From assembly GCA_964484065.1 (NCBI GenBank), contig CAZAEW010000003.1, forward strand, positions 85,722-149,721: 64,000 bases of DNA, written 5' to 3'. The stretch's first letter is position 1. Each line of letters starts with the position of its first letter. Origin of the DNA: JAEVLT01 sp964484065. Its GTDB lineage: Bacteria; Bacillota; Bacilli; Bacillales; Cytobacillaceae. This document shows, one piece after another, positions 58,297 to 64,000 of this stretch. The notes under the pieces were generated by a model. It made no database searches and had not been told where the DNA came from. It saw nothing but the letters and a program-made list of their open reading frames with translations. Both the position numbers and the translations under genes were made by a program.

Positions 58297-59658
58297 TTAA
58301 ACGGTAACGCCGACAAAAAACTCTTCGTATAATACTTTTACCGCTATTTTTTCATCAGCTTCTTTTACTCCAAACATCATGCTGACTTCTGATGATCCTT
58401 GGTTAATCATTTCAATGTTAATGTTAGCCTTCGCCAATGCTTTTGAGGCTCTTGCCATTGTTCCGATATTGTGGCGCATTCCTTCACCGACGACCATTAT
58501 TAAGGCGATGTTTGGAATGACTTCAACTTCATCTGCATGGAGTTCATCTTTAATTCGACTTAAGATTTCATTTTCCATATCAGAATCCATTTGGCTGTGT
58601 CGGAGAATCACGGATAAATCATCAATCCCAGATGGAATATGCTCGTAAGATAATCCGTATTCCTCTAAAATCCTTAATAGTTTGCTGCCAAATCCAATTT
58701 CCCGGTTCATTAAGTATTTATGAACGTAAATACTGCAAAAGCCTTTTTCACTTGAAATGCCAATAACAGGATCATCTTGGTTATCCCGATAGTTGACAAT
58801 TCTGGTTCCGGGAGCATTTGGGTTATTTGTATTTTTTACTTGAACAGGGATTCCTGCTTGGAATGCAGGGAAAAGGGCTTCCTCATGAAAAACGGAGAAG
58901 CCGCCGTAAGCCAGCTCCCGCATTTCTCGATAGGTGATTTCCCGAATTGCTTTCGGATTTTTGATAATATTAGGATTAACAGAATATACCGCATCCACAT
59001 CTGAAAAGTTTTCATAAAGGTCAGCTTTAACACCATTCGCTAATATGGAGCCGGTTATATCTGACCCGCTTCTGGAAAAAGTCACAACCTCATCATCTTC
59101 ACTATAGCCAAAAAATCCAGGGAACACTAAAATACCGGATTTTTCACGCAGTAAATACAAACGTTTATAGGATTCAGGCAAAACTTGTGCATTTCCTGGC
59201 TCATTTGTAACTAGGAGTCCCGCTTCTTTAGGATTGACATAGCAAGCCTCAACTCCTTGACTTTGAAAATAGGCAGCTACAAGCTTAGCATTGTTATCCT
59301 CACCGCTTGCTTTTAATAAGTCCAAAAATTTCTCTGTGTTACTTTTATCAGCTTTAAGACGTTCTTGTAAATCAATCCGAATGGTATCAATGATGTCAGG
59401 AGAAAGATTTAATTCATTGGCAATGCTTTCGTATCTTCCTAACACAGCTTGTACTTCTTTCTCAGCATCTTCTTGTGCGAGAGCCTTATTGGCACATGCA
59501 ATTAATAAATCAGTAACTTTAATATCATCCGAAAATCTCTTTCCAGGTGCTGAAACAACCACCACTTTGCGTTCCGGATCGGACATAACAATTTGATAAA
59601 CTTTTTCTAATTGTTCTCCAGAGGCTAGAGAAGACCCCCCAAATTTAACGACTTTCAT
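58297..59658 (-). CDS. yclM: Aspartate kinase (class III, YclM-like)
   Basis: 453 aa monofunctional aspartokinase: catalytic KFGGSSLAS at the N-terminus, SRSGSDITG, then two ACT domains (about residues 310-450). It phosphorylates aspartate for Lys, Thr and Met synthesis. The size and undivided gene match B. subtilis YclM (aspartokinase III, inhibited by Lys plus Thr). No lysine riboswitch upstream. AGGAG precedes ATG 59658. Confidence 0.9.
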   Translation of the reverse strand: MKVVKFGGSSLASGEQLEKVYQIVMSDPERKVVVVSAPGKRFSDDIKVTDLLIACANKALAQEDAEKEVQAVLGRYESIANELNLSPDIIDTIRIDLQERLKADKSNTEKFLDLLKASGEDNNAKLVAAYFQSQGVEACYVNPKEAGLLVTNEPGNAQVLPESYKRLYLLREKSGILVFPGFFGYSEDDEVVTFSRSGSDITGSILANGVKADLYENFSDVDAVYSVNPNIIKNPKAIREITYREMRELAYGGFSVFHEEALFPAFQAGIPVQVKNTNNPNAPGTRIVNYRDNQDDPVIGISSEKGFCSIYVHKYLMNREIGFGSKLLRILEEYGLSYEHIPSGIDDLSVILRHSQMDSDMENEILSRIKDELHADEVEVIPNIALIMVVGEGMRHNIGTMARASKALAKANINIEMINQGSSEVSMMFGVKEADEKIAVKVLYEEFFVGVTV

Positions 59659-59766
59659 CCTAACAACTCCTGATCTAAAAAAAATTCTGAAATTTATTAC
59701 TTATTATTACTCTAAAAACAAAAAGAATCAAGTATAAATCCTTTTAAGGAGGACAAATGTTTATAT

Positions 59767-59928
59767 ATGATGGATTTTTTGAAAAAGATTGCTAAAAAAG
59801 GGGGGACTGTTTCCCGGAATGCGCACTCCATTAAGACTTTGCTTAAAAAGTATTCATTAAGTTACGAACTCCCATTTGTTCTTTTAAATAAAATGAGTCT
59901 TTTTGAACATAATAGTAATATTGGATAA
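59767..59928 (+). CDS. Possible small protein, 53 aa
   Basis: ATG 59767 gives MMDFLKKIAKKGGTVSRNAH, continuing SIKTLLKKYSLSYELPFVLL. A strong AAGGAGG lies at 59746-59752, but it is better spaced for ATG 59757, which reads only 12 codons in another frame. Either the spacing is 12 bases, or the site belongs to a short leader peptide coupled to this ORF. Basic, amphipathic helix; unknown function. Confidence 0.4.
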   Translation: MMDFLKKIAKKGGTVSRNAHSIKTLLKKYSLSYELPFVLLNKMSLFEHNSNIG

Positions 59929-59945
59929 TAAAGGAGGCGGTTTCG

Positions 59946-60131
59946 ATTTTTTATGGGAAAAGGAATAATGAAGAAAAAATCGAAAATATACTTATTGAAA
60001 CTGAAATTTATTCCTGTGTTGACGAAGGCTGCATCGGCTGGATGAGAAAGGATTTTGCAACTGAAGACCTGCTATGTCCAATGTGCGGCAATGAGACGGT
60101 AAAAGAAGTAAGAGAGCTTCCCAAAATATAA
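59946..60131 (+). CDS. Second YdjO-like zinc-ribbon protein, apparent ATT start
   Basis: 61 aa. IYSCVDEGCIGWMRKDF and LLCPMCGNET give the same C-x4-C and CxxC pattern as the YdjO-like protein at 18103-18306. There is no ATG, GTG or TTG in frame between the upstream stop and the conserved region. ATT 59946 is 8 bases after AAGGAGG (59931-59937) and gives MFYGKRNNEE, colinear with MAFGRRNEEE of the paralogue. ATT starts are known for infC. A mutated ATG or sequence error is the alternative. Confidence 0.65.
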   Translation: MFYGKRNNEEKIENILIETEIYSCVDEGCIGWMRKDFATEDLLCPMCGNETVKEVRELPKI

Positions 60132-60172
60132 TAGAAGAAAAGCTGCCAAAGTTGGCGGCTTTTCTTCTATTA
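60130..60172. terminator. Long bidirectional terminator
   Basis: AATAGAAGAAAAGC...GCC pairs along 18 positions (one G-T) with GGC...GGCTTTTCTTCTATT. Confidence 0.85.
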
Positions 60173-60177
60173 TAAAC

Positions 60178-60363
60178 TTAGAGGTTCTCGTTTTGCTGCC
60201 GGATTTCATCACCAGTGATCAGCGTATTGGCCTCTTCTAGTAATTTATGCTTGTTTACCGAATCTCCAGGAACATTCTTGGAATTAGGGAAAATTGAGCC
60301 ATTGTTGATCGTCATTTGTTCCTTTGGAGGGGCCGTCGATAAATAGTCTTCTTTTTTTGCCAT
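60178..60363 (-). CDS. Small hypothetical protein, 61 aa
   Basis: MAKKEDYLSTAPPKEQMTIN followed by NGSIFPNSKNVPGDSVNKHK and LLEEANTLITGDEIRQQNEN. ATG 60363 follows AAAGGAGATG. Polar, no cysteine, no membrane segment; ends in a charged helix. Conserved-looking but I cannot name a family. The frame continues upstream into the first YhfH-like gene but without a start with a good site. Confidence 0.6.
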   Translation of the reverse strand: MAKKEDYLSTAPPKEQMTINNGSIFPNSKNVPGDSVNKHKLLEEANTLITGDEIRQQNENL

Positions 60364-60427
60364 ATCCATCATCTCCTTTTTTAAAGCTTTTCCTAAGAAA
60401 ATTGGATTATCCGCTTTAGGAGGCACA

Positions 60428-60452
60428 AAAAAACCCCCGGATGGGAGTTTAG
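60428..60452 (-). terminator. Terminator after the YhfH-like array
   Basis: On the minus strand AACTCCC pairs with GGGGGTT over a 4-base loop, followed by five T. Confidence 0.7.
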
Positions 60453-60454
60453 TT

Positions 60455-60586
60455 CTATTCATCTTTTTTGGAAAGGCAACGCTCACATTCGCTTATATTA
60501 GATTCTGTTTGCTCTTCAAACTGTTCACCACATTCAGGACAAACCTTCTTTGGAATTTTACGGGAAAGTTCAATCGAATTCATCAT
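60455..60586 (-). CDS. YhfH-like CxxC/CxxC microprotein, copy 1
   Basis: 43 aa: MMNSIELSRKIPKKVCPECG, then EQFEEQTESNISECERCLSK. Two CxxC pairs (Cys16/19 and Cys34/37) suggest a small zinc-binding hairpin, as in the YhfH family of Bacilli, function unknown. ATG 60586 is 8 bases after AGGAGG. Most diverged of the four tandem copies between the pairs. Confidence 0.7.
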   Translation of the reverse strand: MMNSIELSRKIPKKVCPECGEQFEEQTESNISECERCLSKKDE

Positions 60587-60639
60587 TTGAAATGCCTCCT
60601 TTTTATTTAAAGAGAAAATGGATGCCTAGAAAAGAAGAG

Positions 60640-60759
60640 TTATTCTGCTTTTTTAGAAAGACAATGGTCACATTCATTAAGATAAGAAACAACTTGTTCC
60701 TTTATGGGTTCCCCGCATTCAGGGCAAACTTTTTTAGGATTTTGATTCATATTCAGCAT
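60640..60759 (-). CDS. YhfH-like CxxC/CxxC microprotein, copy 2
   Basis: 39 aa: MLNMNQNPKKVCPECGEPIK, then EQVVSYLNECDHCLSKKAE. CxxC pairs at Cys12/15 and Cys30/33. Shorter N-terminus than the other copies. ATG 60759 follows AGGAGGAG. Its upstream region (60778-60815) carries a TAATACAG/TAGTACAG direct repeat. Confidence 0.75.
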   Translation of the reverse strand: MLNMNQNPKKVCPECGEPIKEQVVSYLNECDHCLSKKAE

Positions 60760-60777
60760 CAGGTACTCCTCCTTTTT

Positions 60778-60815
60778 TAATACAGATTATGATAAATAAG
60801 TTTGTTATAGTACAG
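60778..60815. repeat. TARTACAG direct repeat, first occurrence
   Basis: TAATACAG (60778-60785) and TAGTACAG (60808-60815), 22 bases between. The same pair recurs at 61181-61219, each just upstream of a YhfH-like gene. Confidence 0.5.
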
Positions 60816-60828
60816 TTGGGGTAAAAAA

Positions 60829-60963
60829 TTATTCTGCTTTCTTGGAAAGGCAGTGTTCACATTCATTTAAGTAAGATTCAGCCTGTTCTTCGATTTGTTC
60901 TCCACATTCAATACAAACCTTCTTTGGCAATTGTCTAAAAAACTCAACTGGGCTCATCAACAT
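60829..60963 (-). CDS. YhfH-like CxxC/CxxC microprotein, copy 3
   Basis: 44 aa: MLMSPVEFFRQLPKKVCIEC, then GEQIEEQAESYLNECEHCLS. CxxC pairs Cys17/20 and Cys35/38. The N-terminal VEFFRQLPKK is the closest to the YhfH family pattern as I remember it. ATG 60963 follows AAGGAGGCG. Confidence 0.75.
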   Translation of the reverse strand: MLMSPVEFFRQLPKKVCIECGEQIEEQAESYLNECEHCLSKKAE

Positions 60964-61032
60964 TTGAAACGCCTCCTTAATAAATAATTTATAAAAATTT
61001 CCGATGGGATATTACAGTGTTTGTTGAATTCT

Positions 61033-61161
61033 TTATTCTGATTTTTTAGAAAGGCAATGGTCACATTCATTTAAATAGGCTTGAGATTGCTCTTCAATTG
61101 GTTCCCCGCATTCAGGACAAATACCTTTTTCAAAATGACGATAATGTTCCGCTGAATTCAT
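61033..61161 (-). CDS. YhfH-like CxxC/CxxC microprotein, copy 4 (promoter-proximal)
   Basis: 42 aa: MNSAEHYRHFEKGICPECGE, then PIEEQSQAYLNECDHCLSKK. CxxC pairs Cys15/18 and Cys33/36. ATG 61161 follows AGGGAGGCG. First gene of the array in transcription order, with the second TARTACAG repeat directly upstream. Confidence 0.75.
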   Translation of the reverse strand: MNSAEHYRHFEKGICPECGEPIEEQSQAYLNECDHCLSKKSE

Positions 61162-61180
61162 TTAACTCGCCTCCCTTTTG

Positions 61181-61219
61181 TAATACAGAATAATTAAAGT
61201 TCTATCTGTTGTAGTACAG
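61181..61219. repeat. TARTACAG direct repeat, second occurrence
   Basis: TAATACAG (61181-61188) and TAGTACAG (61212-61219), 23 bases between, upstream of the first YhfH-like gene. Possible regulator site or duplicated promoter region. Confidence 0.5.
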
Positions 61220-61440
61220 TATAATCAAAAATTTACATTTTGTGTAGTACTTTTTTAAAAAATTTTTTCTTAAAATTCTTTTTACCCTAAGTTTTTCTGC
61301 GGAATTCCAAAAATTCATTTTTAATAATCCGTTAGACCGGGGAAAATATTCATATAAATTTCACATTTATCTTCCCTTAAAGGATTGTTTCCATTACAAT
61401 CATAGTATAAATAGATGAATAATAGGGGGGAGGAACAACA

Positions 61441-63981
61441 ATGAATGAATTAATTAGTACATTTCACCCAATTTTTCTGTTTGTTGGGATTGGGCTGACG
61501 ATTGCCGCAGCATATACAGCAATTGATATGTTAACACTAATTAAAGCAACTGAAAGAAATAAAACCCTTTTATTTTTGGGCGGTACCTCTTTAATGGGGT
61601 TAGGGATTTGGATTATGAACTTTTTTGGTTTGGTTGCTGAAGGCATTTCTCTTTTTGCCCATTATCAAATTCCACTGACCATTTTATCTATTGGAATGGG
61701 TATTGTTTTAACAGGAATAGCTTTTTTCTATCTTATCGGAAATACTGTTCGCTGGTTTCATATCATTCTCTCCAGCTTCTCCTTGACGTTAGCGATTCTT
61801 TCTGTACATCTCATTGGAGATAAGGCGATGAATTTGAATATGAATTATAACGGTGTCACGTTGACGATATCCTGCATTTTGATTTTTGGAACCTTCCTTT
61901 TATCCTTATGGCTGGTGTTTTCAAAAAGTTTTACTTTTCGTAATTATACTTTGCTAAAACCAATTAGTTCGATCATCGTTACCGGTGCCATCGTTGAGGG
62001 ACATTTCCTTATCAACCACGCCACTTTGTTTCCCGCAACAAACCAGTTTAGTATATACCACAGTTCGATTGATTCATTTGTCATTTACTTTGTTTTGTTA
62101 ATTTCGATTTTAATCCTGGCAGGGTTAATTGGCTCAAGTACTCTAATGAGTAAAAAATTAGCGATATCCGATCACAATCTCAAAGATATAGAGGCAGCTC
62201 TTGACGAGTCTTCAATCGTTACCATTTCGGACAAAAATGGGAAAATTGTTTATGTAAATGACAAATTCGAAGAAATTTCAAAGTACAAGAGAGAAGAAAT
62301 CATCGGAAAGGACCATAGAGTTTTAAATTCGGGTTACCATTCAAAGGCTTTTTTTCAATCCATGTGGACAACCATTATTTCTGGTCAAGTATGGAGGGGT
62401 GAAATTCGAAATAAAGCAAAGAATGGAAATCTCTATTGGGTCGATACAACGATTGTTCCGTTTTTAGATAAATCCGGAAGTCCCCGTCAATTTATTTCGA
62501 TTCGAACAGATATCACGAAACGGAAAAAAGCGGAGCAGGATTTATTAAATTCGATGAAGGAGACGAAGGATATAACATTCGCTCTTGATCAATCTTCGAT
62601 CGTAGCGATAACCGATCAGCGCGGAATTATTACCAGCGCTAATGAGAAATTCTGTGAAATCTCAAAATACTCGCGGCAAGAACTAATTGGGCAAGATCAC
62701 AGTATTTTGAATTCAGGTTATCACAACCGAGAATTTTTCAAGGATTTATGGATGACAATTGGCTCAGGACAGGTTTGGAAAGGTGAGATATGTAATCGAG
62801 CCAAGGATGGAAGTGTATATTGGGTCGATACAACGATTGTTCCGTTCCTAAATAATAAGGGAATGCCCTACCAATATGTTTCTATCAGGACAGATATTTC
62901 GAATCGAAAAAAGGCGGAGGAGCATTTAAAAGAAACGCTAAAAGAAAACATGGATATAAAGTTTGCGCTTGATCAATCATCAATCGTTGCATTTACGGAT
63001 GACAACGGAATTATTACGAGTGTAAATGATAAGTTTTGCGAGATATCCAAGTATAGCAGGGAAGAGATTATCGGAAAAAGGATGAGCATCTTAAACTCAG
63101 GCTATCATTCTAAACACTTTTTTGAAACGTTATGGAATACTCTCGAATCCGGTAAGGTATGGAAGGGGGAATTTCGTAATAAGGCAAAGGACGGCTCTCT
63201 GTATTGGGTCGACACTACAATTGTTCCATTTTTAGATGATAAAGGGAAACCATACCAATATTTAACGATTCGAAATGATATAACGGATCGGAAAAAAACA
63301 GAGGAGATTCTCCACCGCCAGGATAAATTGGCTGCCGTCGGCCAGCTTGCTGCGGGAGTGGCACATGAAATCCGTAACCCGCTTACATCCATGAAAGGTT
63401 ATGCCGAGTTTTTACAATTGGACGAGCAGGATCCGGAAAGACTGGAATTTCTAAATATTATTCTTGATGAAATTGAACGTGTAAATATGATTGTTGAAGA
63501 TTTTATGGTATTGGCAAAACCGAAAGTTGTTCAATTAGAAGAAAAAAATGTAGTACCTGTTATTCAAAACGTTGTCTCACTGCTTTCCTTCGAAGCAAGG
63601 AAGAGAAATGTCCGTCTGCATTTTGACTGCCGCCAGGAAATTATTCAAATTGATTGCGATGAAAACCGATTAAAACAAGTATTTTTGAACTTCATTAAAA
63701 ATGGTATTGAAGCAATGCCAAATGGCGGAGACTTGGTTGTAAAAGTCAATATTCAGAATGGAAATGTTCAAATTTCGATACAAGATACAGGGGTTGGAAT
63801 TCCAGAAGAAAAACTAAGAAAACTTGGGGAACCATTTTTTACAACAAAAAAGAATGGTAACGGTCTTGGTTTAATGGTCAGCTTTAAAATTATTGAAAAT
63901 CATAATGGAAAGGTTTTTGTTGAAAGTGAGCCTAATAAAGGGACAACCTTTAATATCGTTCTTCCGGCAAAAACTGCATAA
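61441..63981 (+). CDS. Sensor histidine kinase: MHYT-like membrane domain, three PAS, HisKA-HATPase
   Basis: 846 aa orphan kinase. Residues 1-240 form about seven helices laid out like an MHYT domain, but the His signatures are degenerate (IMNFFGL, VHLIGDKAM, GHFLINH). Three PAS/PAC units follow (about 250-370, 378-498, 506-626), then HisKA with His642 (GVAHEIRNPLTSM) and HATPase (NFIKNGIEAM, DTGVGIP, GNGLGLMVS). AHEIRNPL and the lack of a cognate regulator are typical of sporulation-type (KinA/KinE) phosphorelay kinases. GGGGGGAGG precedes ATG 61441. Confidence 0.88.
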   Translation: MNELISTFHPIFLFVGIGLTIAAAYTAIDMLTLIKATERNKTLLFLGGTSLMGLGIWIMNFFGLVAEGISLFAHYQIPLTILSIGMGIVLTGIAFFYLIGNTVRWFHIILSSFSLTLAILSVHLIGDKAMNLNMNYNGVTLTISCILIFGTFLLSLWLVFSKSFTFRNYTLLKPISSIIVTGAIVEGHFLINHATLFPATNQFSIYHSSIDSFVIYFVLLISILILAGLIGSSTLMSKKLAISDHNLKDIEAALDESSIVTISDKNGKIVYVNDKFEEISKYKREEIIGKDHRVLNSGYHSKAFFQSMWTTIISGQVWRGEIRNKAKNGNLYWVDTTIVPFLDKSGSPRQFISIRTDITKRKKAEQDLLNSMKETKDITFALDQSSIVAITDQRGIITSANEKFCEISKYSRQELIGQDHSILNSGYHNREFFKDLWMTIGSGQVWKGEICNRAKDGSVYWVDTTIVPFLNNKGMPYQYVSIRTDISNRKKAEEHLKETLKENMDIKFALDQSSIVAFTDDNGIITSVNDKFCEISKYSREEIIGKRMSILNSGYHSKHFFETLWNTLESGKVWKGEFRNKAKDGSLYWVDTTIVPFLDDKGKPYQYLTIRNDITDRKKTEEILHRQDKLAAVGQLAAGVAHEIRNPLTSMKGYAEFLQLDEQDPERLEFLNIILDEIERVNMIVEDFMVLAKPKVVQLEEKNVVPVIQNVVSLLSFEARKRNVRLHFDCRQEIIQIDCDENRLKQVFLNFIKNGIEAMPNGGDLVVKVNIQNGNVQISIQDTGVGIPEEKLRKLGEPFFTTKKNGNGLGLMVSFKIIENHNGKVFVESEPNKGTTFNIVLPAKTA

Positions 63982-64000
63982 AAAAAACCGAACAAGTAAG

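Noticed and set aside
1..64000. CRISPR arrays, insertion sequences, prophage genes
   Set aside because: No regularly spaced repeats, transposase or integrase frames, or phage structural genes were seen on either strand.

Overview
The window looks like chromosomal DNA from a low-GC, endospore-forming Firmicute of the family Bacillaceae. Supporting this are strong AGGAGG-type ribosome binding sites, T-box leaders, frequent TTG/GTG starts, and Bacillus-type genes: CtpB-like protease, GerT-like and GerPC-like proteins, Sda, YtaF, YhcN-type lipoprotein, YxlEFG, LigD/Ku, MprF, YkpA. I cannot name the species. I see no prophage, insertion sequence or CRISPR array; this is mostly core chromosome with many very small genes.

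Layout. 0-8 kb: CtpB-like protease, CobW-type GTPase, a secreted protein with a suspected 3' frameshift, a FixH-like lipoprotein, two Hsp20-fold spore-type proteins, an SDR with altered catalytic residues, and an acetyltransferase behind a structured leader. 8-19 kb: amidohydrolase, YxlEFG-like ABC module, DapF-like epimerase, divergent LigD and Ku (end joining), PAP2 phosphatase, cold-shock gene plus YdjO-like gene. 19-24 kb: TorD chaperone, molybdopterin DMSO-reductase-family enzyme, Fe-S subunit and a polyferredoxin without a membrane anchor gene, then four tRNAs (Ser-CGA, Gly-CCC, Pro-CGG, Leu-CAG). 24-28 kb: fruRKA fructose operon. 30.6-37.7 kb: complete trpEGDCFBA operon behind two tandem Trp T-boxes. 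38-44 kb: MnmH, a two-component system, an Sda-like sporulation checkpoint gene, a YhcN-type lipoprotein and paired fluoride channels.

44.4-45.6 kb holds what I consider the most interesting locus. A YidC2-type insertase is preceded by a 96-codon ORF whose size, single membrane segment, basic-then-acidic tail and position match the MifM regulatory nascent chain. A 12-bp stem can hide the yidC ribosome binding site, using the 3' end of that ORF as the opposite strand.

46-64 kb: pflB/pflA with a probable Rex site and strong intergenic hairpins, MprF, a second Hsp20 spore-type protein, YkuS-like and YuzL-like small proteins, ABC-F protein YkpA, Sco1-like protein, a cidAB-type pair, aspartokinase, a second YdjO-like gene with an apparent ATT start, a tandem array of four tiny CxxC/CxxC proteins (YhfH-like), and a sensor kinase with a degenerate MHYT-like membrane domain and three PAS copies at an exact 384-bp period.

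Together the genes describe a spore-former able to grow fermentatively or anaerobically (pfl, DMSO-reductase family, redox control), make its own tryptophan, use fructose, and repair breaks in spores. Family names come from reading translations and from memory of the families; no database search was run.
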